This document shows positions 1 to 7,803 of a stretch of DNA of 40,583 nt, in pieces; within the stretch, counting starts at the first letter, position 1, and the number at the start of each line of letters is the position of its first letter. The notes below the pieces were generated by a model. It saw only the letters and a list, made by a program, of their open reading frames with translations. It did no database searches and was not told the DNA's origin. The translations under genes and the position numbers were made by a program. Source of the stretch: an uncultured Clostridia bacterium (GTDB lineage Bacteria; Bacillota; Clostridia; Christensenellales; Borkfalkiaceae); assembly GCA_944363045.1 (NCBI GenBank), contig CALVTT010000009.1, forward strand, positions 1 through 40,583, in the 5' to 3' direction.

Positions 1-477
1 GTCGTCGAATATCTGACGCATACCATCAAGCAGCAACCGAAACTGCTGATAAAGAACCTGATACAGAAAATCGTGCTCTACGACGACCGCTTTGAAATCT
101 ACTACAATTATCTGAATCATATGCCGCCGGTAGAGGATGATCCCGATAAAACCATTCAGGAATTATCTTTAAGCGGGTGTTCGGACACGTCACCTTTGTG
201 TCCACCAAAGCAAAATGATCCGAGCTTTTTGGGAAACCGGAAAGTTCGGATTTTTTTGTCTCTGCATTTCAATATATTATATCTCTGTCCGTTTTCGGGG
301 AAGAGGACCCGGTGGATGAGCATACGGGCGTGCACAGCCGTGAAGTTCTTGCCCGAACTGCGGCAGATTGTGCGGGATATGACAGAGACGGCGAAGCCAT
401 GCCGCGTCCCGCAGGGGGTGTCGGAGACGCAAAATTTTATTATATATCAAATATCGTACATCAAATATATAATATAG
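1..477 (+). CDS. Large serine recombinase, C-terminal fragment (5' end outside window)
   Basis: The frame is open from base 1 and stops at 475-477. The first 40 or so residues include IKNLIQKIVLYDDRFEIYYNY, which resembles the C-terminal end of large serine recombinases (resolvase/integrase family of Bacillota mobile elements), where a conserved D-x-(I/F)-x-YDD strand ends the recombinase/zinc-ribbon region. Such proteins cut and rejoin DNA through an N-terminal catalytic serine, which is not in this window. The last 80 or so codons look unrelated to the family, and a strong terminator lies inside the frame at 218-257, so the natural stop may have been lost. Whether this is an intact integrase or a remnant cannot be decided without upstream sequence. 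Confidence 0.65.
   Translation, partial: VVEYLTHTIKQQPKLLIKNLIQKIVLYDDRFEIYYNYLNHMPPVEDDPDKTIQELSLSGCSDTSPLCPPKQNDPSFLGNRKVRIFLSLHFNILYLCPFSGKRTRWMSIRACTAVKFLPELRQIVRDMTETAKPCRVPQGVSETQNFIIYQISYIKYII
218..257 (+). terminator. Rho-independent terminator within the recombinase reading frame
   Basis: ATCCGAGCTTT pairs with AAAGTTCGGAT (one G-T pair) around a short loop and is followed by seven T. It lies inside the open frame of the recombinase fragment. Confidence 0.7.
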
Positions 478-716
478 ATGCAGATCGTTTACATTGGATA
501 CAAAAAAATTTTTATGAAGACGCTCGCTTTTTTTGGAGATGAAAGGGTTGCAAATCTTTTTCCGGTGTGGTATAATTATAAAAAAATGAAGAGAAAGGTG
601 TCCGCATCGGTGCAGACAGCCGACCCCGCTTCGTTTCCATGCGGACGCACGCAGAGGTGGAGCGGGGAGGCGGCTTGTCGTCCTTGCGGTCACCCTTAGA
701 AAACAAAGGAGGGATC
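478..716 (+). other. Intergenic region and 5' leader of the repeat surface protein
   Basis: AT-rich up to about 580, then a promoter (548-576) and a leader of roughly 130 nt. The leader can fold GTGTCCGCAT (598-607) against ATGCGGACGCAC (640-651). No gene is supported here; the short open frames lack ribosome-binding sites. Confidence 0.5.
548..576 (+). promoter_or_regulatory. Sigma-A-type promoter of the repeat surface protein gene
   Basis: -35 TTGCAA (548-553), 17-nt spacer, -10 TATAAT (571-576). The start codon is at 717, preceded by AAAGGAGGG. Confidence 0.75.
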
Positions 717-3140
717 ATGGACGAAGAACAGGATATGCTTCAGGAGACAGAGCCTTCTGGAAAAAACAAAAAGAAAGTCATCATCGGAGTGTGCGTCGTT
801 GTGGCGCTCATCGTTGTCTTTATTGTCGTTCTCCTGCTTTTGCTGGGGTCGTGCAGCCATCATCATACCATGGAATTTATTCCCACCGTCGAGGCAACTT
901 GTGAGCAGCCGGGCATTATCGAGCATTGGCATTGCTCGGACTGCGGTGAAGACTTTGAAGATGAAAAGGGGGAGCGCCCCCTGGATGACGGCGATCTGGA
1001 GATCCCGATCGCACAGCATACGCCCGAGATCATTCCTGCGGTCGAGCCCGGCTGTGAGACGACGGGCCTTACGGAAGGTTCCCGCTGTTCCGATTGCGGA
1101 GTGATCTTGAAGGCGCAGGAAGTGGTGGATGCCGTCGGGCACGATATCAAGGTCGAGACGACAAAAGCCCCTACTTGTACGCAAGATGGTTATGAAGAGG
1201 GTACTTGCCGCCGCTGCGAAGAGGAGATCAGCCGTGTTCTCCCTGCGACAGGCCATACGCCCGAGATCATTCCCGGGAAGGCGCCGACTTGTACGGAGAC
1301 GGGTCTCACAGATGAGATCATATGCTCCGTCTGCGGTGAGATCTTGGAAGAGCAAGGAGAAATTCCCGCCTTAAACCATTTGCTCGGGGAGCCGGTAAGA
1401 GAGGAAGGCGTGGCAGCGACTTGCACGAAGAATGGCTACTATTTTGAAGTCACCTACTGCTTGGACTGCGGAGTAGAATACAGCCGGACGGCAGTGCTGA
1501 TAGAGGCGTTGGGCCATACGCCTGAAACGATCCCCGGGAAGGCGGCGACCTGCACGGAGACGGGCCTCACGGACGGTGAAAGGTGCTCCGTCTGCGGCGC
1601 AGTCCTGAAAGCGCAGAAGGAAATTCCCGCGCTCGATCACAGCTTTACAAATTACATTTCAAACAACGATGCGACCTGTACGCAGGACGGCACGGAGACG
1701 GCAAAGTGCGACCGCTGCGAAGAAACGAATACGAGGACGAAGGAAGGTTCCGCCAAAGGGCATGATTATACGAATGTTACGCCCGTTTGGACTTGGACGC
1801 TCTATACAGAGGCTACGGCAGCTTTCACTTGCACGCGCGATGGCTGCGGGCATGAGGAGAAGATCTCTGCCGAGATCTCGGACGAAGTGACGATCGGCGC
1901 GACCTGTACTACGGAAGGCTTGCGTACTTATACCGCGCAAGTCACCCTCAACGGGCAGAATTATACCGACACCAGAACGGAGACGATCCCCGCCGCGGAG
2001 CACAGCTGGGGCGAATGGACGCAGACGAAAGCGCCCACTTGCACGGCAGAGGGCGAGGAGCAGCGCGTCTGCGCCAACGATCCTTCGCACGTCGAGACGC
2101 GCGCGATCGCTAAGACGGCGCACAATTTTGTTCACTATGAGGGAAAGGCAGCGACGTGTACTTCGATTGGGTGGGAGGCCTATGACGTCTGCACCGACTG
2201 CAAGTATTCCACTTATCGGGAGATCCCGATGATGGGTCATACGCCCGGCGAAGCAGTAGAAGAGAATCAAACGGCTGCGACTTGCACGAAGAATGGATCG
2301 TATGACGAGGTCGTCTACTGCACGGTCTGCGATGAGGAGCTCAGCCGTAAGACGGTGACGGTGGAGGCGGCTCATACGCCGCAGGTCATCCCCGCAGTCG
2401 CGCCCGGCTGCGAGACGGCAGGGTTTACGGAGGGGCTCGAGTGCGCTGTCTGCGGCGAAGTGCTCGTGCCGCAGTTCGTCCTGTCGCCGTCAGGCCATAC
2501 GCCCGAGACTGTTCCAGGGAAGGCGGCGACCTGCACGGAGACGGGCCTCACGGACGGCGAAAAGTGTTCCGTCTGCGACAAGATCTTGAAAGAGCAGGAG
2601 ATCATAGAGGCGCTCGGGCATGAGATCGTAAATAACAAGTGCGTCAACTGCGGCATGGGCGCCAGCGAGAATTTGCAATTTGAATTGAGCGGAGACGGAC
2701 AATACTATATTTTGGCGGGCATCGGAACTTGTACCGATGAGGATATCCTTGTTCCGGATGTCTACAATGGGCGTCTCGTCGAAAGTATCAATAACTCGGC
2801 ATTCTCGGGGGTAACGCGGATCAAGGCGATCAGCATCCCTCACAGCGTCACCGAGATCGGATCTTCCGCTTTCGAAAACTGTTCCTCTTTGGTCAGTGTG
2901 ACCATCGGCGCTAATGTGAAATCTATTTCCGCTAATGCCTTCGAAGGATGTACTTCCCTCATCGGCATCCGTTTTGCCGGGGAGACTGACGGTTGGTCGG
3001 TAACGAAAGATCCTTCGGCGCCAAGCGGAGAAGCGGTCCCGGAGAGTGAGCTGAGCTCCCCGGAAAAGGCAGCACAATTGTTTACCGAGACATATCTTAT
3101 ATACAGATGGTTGAAGAGTGACGATACCTCCGGCTTGTGA
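717..3140 (+). CDS. Surface protein with 14 CxxC-type repeats and BspA-like leucine-rich repeats
   Basis: Protein of 807 aa. ATG at 717 has a strong AAAGGAGGG site; an upstream in-frame extension has none. A charged N-terminus precedes a hydrophobic segment (about residues 21-46, ending LLLLLGSC), which is a signal anchor or, less likely, a lipoprotein signal. Residues about 60-660 hold roughly 14 units of 38-50 residues built on ATCTETGLTDGERCSVCG-like cores followed by a GHTPE linker; most have one Cys plus a CxxC pair. Residues about 680-760 hold two BspA-type (LRR_5) units such as IGSSAFENCSSL. The repeats resemble those of large surface proteins of gut Clostridia; metal binding by the Cys residues is inference. 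No sortase motif is visible at the C-terminus. It is transcribed alone and ends at a strong terminator. Function unknown, possibly adhesion. Confidence 0.75.
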   Translation: MDEEQDMLQETEPSGKNKKKVIIGVCVVVALIVVFIVVLLLLLGSCSHHHTMEFIPTVEATCEQPGIIEHWHCSDCGEDFEDEKGERPLDDGDLEIPIAQHTPEIIPAVEPGCETTGLTEGSRCSDCGVILKAQEVVDAVGHDIKVETTKAPTCTQDGYEEGTCRRCEEEISRVLPATGHTPEIIPGKAPTCTETGLTDEIICSVCGEILEEQGEIPALNHLLGEPVREEGVAATCTKNGYYFEVTYCLDCGVEYSRTAVLIEALGHTPETIPGKAATCTETGLTDGERCSVCGAVLKAQKEIPALDHSFTNYISNNDATCTQDGTETAKCDRCEETNTRTKEGSAKGHDYTNVTPVWTWTLYTEATAAFTCTRDGCGHEEKISAEISDEVTIGATCTTEGLRTYTAQVTLNGQNYTDTRTETIPAAEHSWGEWTQTKAPTCTAEGEEQRVCANDPSHVETRAIAKTAHNFVHYEGKAATCTSIGWEAYDVCTDCKYSTYREIPMMGHTPGEAVEENQTAATCTKNGSYDEVVYCTVCDEELSRKTVTVEAAHTPQVIPAVAPGCETAGFTEGLECAVCGEVLVPQFVLSPSGHTPETVPGKAATCTETGLTDGEKCSVCDKILKEQEIIEALGHEIVNNKCVNCGMGASENLQFELSGDGQYYILAGIGTCTDEDILVPDVYNGRLVESINNSAFSGVTRIKAISIPHSVTEIGSSAFENCSSLVSVTIGANVKSISANAFEGCTSLIGIRFAGETDGWSVTKDPSAPSGEAVPESELSSPEKAAQLFTETYLIYRWLKSDDTSGL

Positions 3141-3180
3141 GCAAAGCCCGGCTGAGGGGCGTCCCTGAAACATTTGATGA

Positions 3181-3210
3181 AAAAAGCGGAGGCACAGCCT
3201 CCGCTTTTTT
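3181..3210 (+). terminator. Rho-independent terminator after the surface protein gene
   Basis: A perfect stem AAAAAGCGGAGGC / GCCTCCGCTTTTTT with a 3-nt loop, 40 nt after the stop codon. Confidence 0.9.
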
Positions 3211-3217
3211 CGGTGAT

Positions 3218-3246
3218 GAAGACCCGCGGACGATCCGCGGGTCTTC
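3218..3246 (+). other. Second GC-rich hairpin (possible back-up terminator)
   Basis: GAAGACCCGCGG pairs with CCGCGGGTCTTC around a 5-nt loop, directly after the first terminator. The T tract is interrupted (CCCTTTG). Confidence 0.5.
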
Positions 3247-3470
3247 CCTTTGCTCTTGTTTACTTTCGCTTTGCGCCCGCAGGACACTTAAACTTGCGGA
3301 AAGGTTTTGTAAAACCTATGCTTCCGCAAGCAAAACCACGTTTTTGCGCAGCGGGATCGAATTTGTTTCTTGTGAATAATGAGGGGACTCCCTCAGTCTC
3401 GCTGCGCTCGACAGCTCCCTCGGGGAGGGAGCCAAGAAAGTTATCGTTTCCCCCGCTTCTAAAATGAAAT
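3247..3470. repeat. Non-coding region with hairpin and dispersed CCCTCAGTC-type repeat
   Basis: No credible gene. CTTGCGGAA/TTCCGCAAG with inner AGGTTTT/AAAACCT forms a long hairpin at 3293-3330. The stretch 3381-3433 (GGGACTCCCTCAGTCTCG to GAGGGAGCC) looks like the inverted-repeat element often scattered between genes of gut Bacillota; this is from memory and unsearched. At 3351-3378, GATCGAATTTG and TTGTGAAT resemble the arms of the hairpin at 30232-30269 with its centre missing, so a decayed third copy of the structured element may lie here. Confidence 0.5.
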
Positions 3471-3648
3471 GAGCCGAGCAGGGTCTCCCTGTGCCGGCTC
3501 ACTCAATTTGTACCCGTAGGGCATACACGCCATACTTGGCGCATATTGTCCAATAAAGACAGTTTAGTTCGCGGGCGATAACGCTGTTTAAAATCGCAGC
3601 GGCTCACCCCTCACGGCATTTGTTTTGCGCAGCAAAAGAAATGCGTGA
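3471..3648. repeat. Structured non-coding element, copy A
   Basis: Four hairpins in order: 3471-3500 (GAGCCG/CGGCTC outer, CAGGG/CCCTG inner), 3528-3541 (CGCCA-TACT-TGGCG), 3582-3601 (CGCTG/CAGCG) and 3611-3648 (TCACGGCATTTGTTTTGC with GCAAAAGAAATGCGTGA). Copy B at 30108-30269 has the same order and spacing with changed but still paired bases. It lies between convergent genes and ends 8 nt from the rpsR stop codon. The strand is unknown. Confidence 0.65.
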
Positions 3649-3655
3649 ATATTGC

Positions 3656-4024
3656 TCAGTCTGCTTTGAAAGGCAAAAGGGAGGTGACGCGGGCGCGCTT
3701 GATGGCGACGGCGAGCTCTCTCTGGTGTTTCGCGCAGGTGCCGGTCATGCGGCGGGGCAAAATTTTGCCGCCCTCTGCAATGAACTTGCGCAGCTTGGCA
3801 ACGTCCTTATAGTCGATCTTTGCCGACTTCTCCTGGCAGAAGAGGCAGACCTTACGGCTCTGCTTCTTGAAGTTTCTTCTTGCGGGGCGCTCCCTCGTCT
3901 CTCTGGGTTCGCGCGCCTCTCTTGCGGGCTGCTCCGCTGCGGCGGGGGCGGCCTCTACGGGTGCAGCGGGAGCTGCTTCCGCCACGACGGGCTGTTCCGC
4001 GGTCTCGATCACGTTCTCTTCCAT
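3656..4024 (-). CDS. rpsR: 30S ribosomal protein bS18, with long N-terminal extension
   Basis: 122 aa against the usual 75-85. The conserved S18 core starts near residue 48 and contains [36 protein letters not shown] and [13 protein letters not shown]. It binds S6 and helix 22 of 16S rRNA in the platform of the small subunit. CLFC plus the Cys and His of TGTCAKH mark the zinc-ligand (C+) form of S18. The first 47 residues are Ala/Pro/Glu/Arg-rich and probably disordered. It is the last gene of rpsF-ssb-rpsR, 35 nt after ssb. The ATG at 4024 follows a purine-rich GGAGACATC stretch. Confidence 0.95.
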   Translation of the reverse strand: MEENVIETAEQPVVAEAAPAAPVEAAPAAAEQPAREAREPRETRERPARRNFKKQSRKVCLFCQEKSAKIDYKDVAKLRKFIAEGGKILPRRMTGTCAKHQRELAVAIKRARVTSLLPFKAD

Positions 4025-4059
4025 GATGTCTCCTTAAATAATAATGGCTGCCTTCCTTG

Positions 4060-4494
4060 TTAGAAGGGGATATCTCCGTCGTCGTCAAACGACTGGAGGG
4101 TGGGCTTTTTGCGGGCGGGCGCGCTCTCTCTTGCGGGCGCGGGGGAGTCGTAGAAGTCGTCTCCCTGATTGGAGGCGCTTCTCGGCGTTAAAAATTCCAC
4201 GTCCTGCGCGATGACGTCGACCGCCGTGCGCTTGATGCCCTGGTTGTCTTCATAGGTGCGCATCTGGATGCTGCCCGACACGGCGACTTTGTTTCCCTTT
4301 TTGGCGTAGCGGCCGACGGTATCGGCAAGGCCGCGCCAGGCGGTGACGTTGAAAAAGTCGGTCTGCCTCTCGCCGTCGGCGGAGGTGTAGGACCTGTTCA
4401 CCGCGATGCTGAAATGGCAGACGCTCACGCCGTTCGAGGTCTCGCTCACCTCGGGGTCGCGCGTCAGGTTTCCGATCAAAAACACCTTATTCAT
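4060..4494 (-). CDS. ssb: Single-stranded DNA-binding protein
   Basis: 144 aa. The N-terminal OB fold (about residues 1-105) opens with MNKVFLIGNLTRDPEV and contains the typical FFNVTAWRGLADTV and KVAVSGSIQMRTYED strands. A short variable linker follows, then the acidic tip DDDGDIPF, the protein-docking tail that recruits replication and repair enzymes. It coats ssDNA as a tetramer. Its place between rpsF and rpsR is the classical Bacillota arrangement and links SSB supply to growth. The start at 4494 lies 15 nt after the rpsF stop. Confidence 0.97.
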   Translation of the reverse strand: MNKVFLIGNLTRDPEVSETSNGVSVCHFSIAVNRSYTSADGERQTDFFNVTAWRGLADTVGRYAKKGNKVAVSGSIQMRTYEDNQGIKRTAVDVIAQDVEFLTPRSASNQGDDFYDSPAPARESAPARKKPTLQSFDDDGDIPF

Positions 4495-4509
4495 GGGCTT
4501 TCCTCTTGT

Positions 4510-4794
4510 TTAGTCGATCTTCGTGATCATGCGGCGGAGAACGTCGCTCGAAATGCCCGCAACGCGGTCAAGCTCGGCAACGACTCTTCCTTCCGCAGTG
4601 AACGTCATGAGGGCATGGAACGCATCCGTCTTGAAGCGGATGGGATAAGCGGTCTTCTTCACGCCCCACTTATCGACGGATTCGACGGCGCCGCCGTCAT
4701 TCGTAACGATGTCGGCATACTTTTTGAGTTCTGCCTCTCTCGCCTCATCCGTCATCTCACTGTTGAGAAGAATGAGCATCTCGTACTTGTGCAT
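4510..4794 (-). CDS. rpsF: 30S ribosomal protein bS6
   Basis: 94 aa, the normal length. The ferredoxin-like S6 fold begins MHKYEMLILLNSEM; WGVKKTAYPIRFKTDAFH corresponds to the conserved WGxRxLAYPI segment. It pairs with S18 on the 16S platform. First gene of the operon, with GGGAGGTG about 7 nt before the ATG. A promoter and a probable S6:S18-binding leader lie just upstream, so autogenous control is expected. Confidence 0.96.
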   Translation of the reverse strand: MHKYEMLILLNSEMTDEAREAELKKYADIVTNDGGAVESVDKWGVKKTAYPIRFKTDAFHALMTFTAEGRVVAELDRVAGISSDVLRRMITKID

Positions 4795-4810
4795 TTTTTC
4801 ACCTCCCGGT

Positions 4811-4840
4811 CTTTACGGCGCACTTTTGCTGTGCGCAAGG
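4811..4840 (-). ncRNA. Putative S6:S18 autoregulatory leader of the rpsF operon
   Basis: In the mRNA, GCGCAC pairs with GTGCGC around AGCAAAA (4818-4836), and an outer CTT/AAG stem is separated by a 3'-side bulge containing the CCG trinucleotide (4816-4818 on the plus strand). This matches the published S6:S18 leader architecture, in which a bulged CCG mimics the 16S site. It lies between promoter and ribosome-binding site. Confidence 0.55.
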
Positions 4841-4854
4841 TTTTCAATGGGATT

Positions 4855-4883
4855 ATTTTACACGAAATTTTGGGTAAAGTCAA
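4855..4883 (-). promoter_or_regulatory. Promoter of rpsF-ssb-rpsR
   Basis: Minus strand: -35 TTGACT (4883-4878), 17-nt spacer, -10 TAAAAT (4860-4855). The start codon is at 4794. Confidence 0.8.
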
Positions 4884-4929
4884 TGATTTTGCGGGCGTAA
4901 TTTGCGAATTTTGCAGAGGTACGGGCCTT

Positions 4930-5247
4930 TCAGCGGCGGACGATGCAGTATCTTCCCTTGCCGTTGAGCTCATATTCCTTGACGCCGTCAAGGCGCAGGA
5001 TGTCCCCTTCACGGAAGGGGTATTCGCCGCGCGCCCACTTGACGTGCCCCTCTCCTTCGAGCACGCGCACATAGTCGCAGCTCTCGGTATAGAGCTTGTA
5101 CCTTCCGCCGCTCGTGATGAGCAGCATATCCCCGAGCGCGCGCTTTTCGCCGCCCTGCACTTTGACGGGCGGGGGAAAGATGCTCTCGTCAAAACAGAGC
5201 GAGATGTCCTTTGGCAGCATATCTTCGCTTACTTTTTCGATCTTCAT
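4930..5247 (-). CDS. Hypothetical small beta-rich protein, possibly cupin-like
   Basis: 105 aa, no close family recognised. The C-terminal half reads as alternating short strands (GGRYKLYTE, CDYVRVLEGEGHVKW, YPFREGDILRLDGVKEYELN), suggestive of a small jelly-roll; the GEGHVKW and EGDILRL pattern recalls cupin motifs 1 and 2, but the metal-binding histidines of a classical cupin are not evident. Its ATG overlaps the rmuC stop by an ATGA junction, so it is probably translationally coupled as the last gene of cca-rmuC. No signal peptide. Function unknown. Confidence 0.7.
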   Translation of the reverse strand: MKIEKVSEDMLPKDISLCFDESIFPPPVKVQGGEKRALGDMLLITSGGRYKLYTESCDYVRVLEGEGHVKWARGEYPFREGDILRLDGVKEYELNGKGRYCIVRR

Positions 5248-6401
5248 AGGTCGCCTCCCTGTTCGCCTTCATTCCCCTGCGCGTCGCCTGTAAAGCGGAA
5301 CCTGTCGAGCTGCCGCCCGATGACGTCGGTGCGCTTTGCGGTATTTTCCACGCTGTCCTGCGCCTCCTGCAGCTTGCGGCGGGCTCTGTCGAGCCCCTCC
5401 GAAAAGCGCTGAAATTCCAAGCGGAACTGCTCGAGCGTGCGCACGAGCTCGCCTGAGCGCTTCTCGATGGCGGCGGTGCGGAAGCCCGTCTGCAAAAGGG
5501 ATAAGAGCGCCGCAAAGTTGGAGGGGCCGCTTAAAATGATGCGCTTCTTGTGCAAAAAGTCGGCAAGGCCGTTCATTTTAAGGACCTCGGCATAGAGCGC
5601 CTCGGAAGGGAGGTATAGGACGGCAAAGTCGGTCGTCGCGGGCGGCAGGATGTACTTTTTGGCGATGCTCTCCGCCTGTGTGCGCACGGCGCGTTCGAGG
5701 TTTTTCTTGGCGAGCTCCGTGCCCGCCCAATCGCCCTTTTCCGAGCTCTCGCACAGCCGTTCGTACTCCTCGACGGGGAACTTGCTGTCGACGGGCAGGA
5801 GCGTGTCGCCGTTCACCGAGGGCAGGCGGATGGCGAAGTCGACGAGGGTGTTGCCCGCGGGGTCGAGCTTGCAGCTGCGCACATATTGGTCGGGGGCGAG
5901 CATCTGTTCGAGGAGGGCGTTGAGCTGCGTCTCTCCCCAGGTGCCGCGCAGCTTGACGTTGGTGAAGACGCGGCGGATGTCCGAAACGCTCTCGGAGAGC
6001 GCCTGCATCTCGCCCACGCTCTTATACATCTTTTCAAGGCGGTCGGAGATGCGCGCATAGCTTTCCGAAAGCTTGCCGTCCGAATTCGTCAGCTTGTCGT
6101 CCACCGTGCGGCGAATGACTTCGAGGTTATGCGCGTTGACGTCGGCGATATACTTGATGTCCTCCGTGAGGCGCGTTTCGATGTTCTGAAGGCGCATCTC
6201 GGTGCTGCGGCTCAGATTGTCGGCGGCGCGGGCGCTGTAATCGGCGCACTTCAAGGCGGCGTCCGTCTTCTCCTCGAGGCGCTTTAAGGCGGCGCTGTCG
6301 CCCCCCTTAACGGGGCGGGCGAGGAGGACGATGAGAAGCAGCAGGGAGAGCACGCCCACGCCGAGGGCGATGTAGAGCAAAATATCATGAACTTCCGGCA
6401 T
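5244..6401 (-). CDS. rmuC: RmuC-family DNA recombination protein
   Basis: 385 aa. An N-terminal transmembrane helix (about 8-28) precedes a predicted coiled coil (about 35-130, rich in K/E/L/R) and the conserved RmuC domain with FTNVKLRGTWGETQLNALLE and LLPVDSKFPVEEYERL. The latter carries the Asp/Lys-type residues that place RmuC near the PD-(D/E)XK nuclease fold. In E. coli, RmuC loss raises inversion at short inverted repeats; the reaction is not established. The start lies 8 nt after the cca stop, with AGGAGA as ribosome-binding site, so it is co-transcribed with cca. Confidence 0.9.
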   Translation of the reverse strand: MPEVHDILLYIALGVGVLSLLLLIVLLARPVKGGDSAALKRLEEKTDAALKCADYSARAADNLSRSTEMRLQNIETRLTEDIKYIADVNAHNLEVIRRTVDDKLTNSDGKLSESYARISDRLEKMYKSVGEMQALSESVSDIRRVFTNVKLRGTWGETQLNALLEQMLAPDQYVRSCKLDPAGNTLVDFAIRLPSVNGDTLLPVDSKFPVEEYERLCESSEKGDWAGTELAKKNLERAVRTQAESIAKKYILPPATTDFAVLYLPSEALYAEVLKMNGLADFLHKKRIILSGPSNFAALLSLLQTGFRTAAIEKRSGELVRTLEQFRLEFQRFSEGLDRARRKLQEAQDSVENTAKRTDVIGRQLDRFRFTGDAQGNEGEQGGDL

Positions 6402-6409
6402 AAATTCTC

Positions 6410-7768
6410 CTATTTGCGGTATTTTTCGGCAAGTTTTGCAAGGCGCTTTTCAAGGGCGGGGCGCTCGTTTTTCGCCATCCCTAAGGCGCAGTCTTCAAGG
6501 AGGAGATGAAGGACGTTCCCCACTTCGTGCGCGGGGATGCCCGCATTGAGAGCATCCCTGCCGCTTATCGCAAGCTCCGAAAGGGTGAGGGGCGCGCCCT
6601 CTTTCTTCATCTTCTCTAAAACATTTCGCCACTTGACGACGGTGGGGGCGGGGGAGAGGTCGTCGCGGCAGGCGGAAAAGTCTGCCTGTTTGAGGGCAAG
6701 GAGCTTTTCAAGGAGGGCGTGGTGCAAAATAAGCTCCCGCCGCACCTTGCTCTCGCGCATTTTGAGGTCGAAGTCGCGCATATGCAGCAGGATGAGCTCC
6801 TTCGTCTCCTCGGTGAGTTTCTTGGGCGCCTTCCAGCGGGCGAGCATCTCCCCCGCGATGCGCGCTCCCTCCTCGGGATGGGCGTGAAAGTTGCCGTCAC
6901 GGTAAAAGCAGAAGGGCTTGCCCACGTCGTGCAAGAGAGCGGCAAAGCGGATATCGGGCGGGGCATAGCGCACGCAGCGGAGGGAGTGCTCCAAAACGTC
7001 ATAGCGGTGGAAGTCCTTGCGCTGATCCATCTTATCGCCTAAGGCGAGCTCGGGCGCGATCTCATGGAGGACGCCCGTATCTTTGAGCAGGGAGAGCCCG
7101 CGGTAGGGCCCGTCTTTTCCGCCCGCCTTCTCATCGGAGAGGAGGATGCGGCAAAGTTCGGAAAAGATGCGCTCGGGCACGATGTCGCGGATGAGCATAT
7201 GATTGGCGCTCGCCCCTTCGAGGCACTCTTCGTCGGGGGAAAAGCCCGTCTCGGCGGCGATGCGGGCAAGGCGCATGAGCCTCAGCCCGTCCTCGCCGAA
7301 TACCTTTTGGGCGGGGGCGACGGTGCGAAGGACGTGGTTTTGAATGTCGGGGATGCCGCCCAAGGGGTCGGCGAATGCGTCCTTTTGGATGTCGTAGTAG
7401 ACGGCGTTGGCGCAGAAGTCGCGGCGTACGGCGTCCTTTTTGATATCCTGCGTGAACTTGGTGTCCGCGGGGGCGTGCATACCGCGCACATAGGTGTCGC
7501 TCCGAAAGCGCGTGAATTCGTACTCCGCGCCCTGCCCGTCCTTCAATTTGACGGTGCCCGTCGCGGGATAGACGGCGCGCACTTCAAAGCCGCTCATCTG
7601 AGCCGCCGCAAGGAACTCTTCTTCCGTTACGGGGGAGGCAAGGTCCCAATCGGGCGCGGGAGAGAGAGTGCCCGCAAGATAGTCGCGCACGCTCCCGCCC
7701 ACGAGATAGAGGGGCCCGGGGCAGGCTTCGGCGAGCGAAATGAGGTCTTTTGTCAGTTTTTCGCGCAT
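6410..7768 (-). CDS. cca: CCA tRNA nucleotidyltransferase / poly(A) polymerase family with HD domain
   Basis: 452 aa. The class II nucleotidyltransferase head has LYLVGGSVRDYLAG (about 20-33) and DWDLASP with the metal-binding aspartates; RRDFCANAVYYD is the ribose/base-selection region. A helical neck and tRNA-binding body follow, and an HD domain carries FAALLHDVGKPFCFY (about 265-280). The enzyme adds or repairs the 3' CCA of tRNA. HD-containing members of this family in Clostridia are normally CCA-adding; a pure poly(A) polymerase role cannot be excluded from sequence alone. First gene of cca-rmuC-cupin-like, read from a divergent promoter sharing its -35 with the lipid kinase gene. Confidence 0.88.
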   Translation of the reverse strand: MREKLTKDLISLAEACPGPLYLVGGSVRDYLAGTLSPAPDWDLASPVTEEEFLAAAQMSGFEVRAVYPATGTVKLKDGQGAEYEFTRFRSDTYVRGMHAPADTKFTQDIKKDAVRRDFCANAVYYDIQKDAFADPLGGIPDIQNHVLRTVAPAQKVFGEDGLRLMRLARIAAETGFSPDEECLEGASANHMLIRDIVPERIFSELCRILLSDEKAGGKDGPYRGLSLLKDTGVLHEIAPELALGDKMDQRKDFHRYDVLEHSLRCVRYAPPDIRFAALLHDVGKPFCFYRDGNFHAHPEEGARIAGEMLARWKAPKKLTEETKELILLHMRDFDLKMRESKVRRELILHHALLEKLLALKQADFSACRDDLSPAPTVVKWRNVLEKMKKEGAPLTLSELAISGRDALNAGIPAHEVGNVLHLLLEDCALGMAKNERPALEKRLAKLAEKYRK

Positions 7769-7803
7769 ACCGGTGCGTCCTCCCGTGAAAATTCTCGGAA
7801 ATG

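Noticed and set aside
3137..3467. Short plus-strand frames after the surface protein gene
   Set aside because: They run through terminators and repeat hairpins and have no ribosome-binding site.
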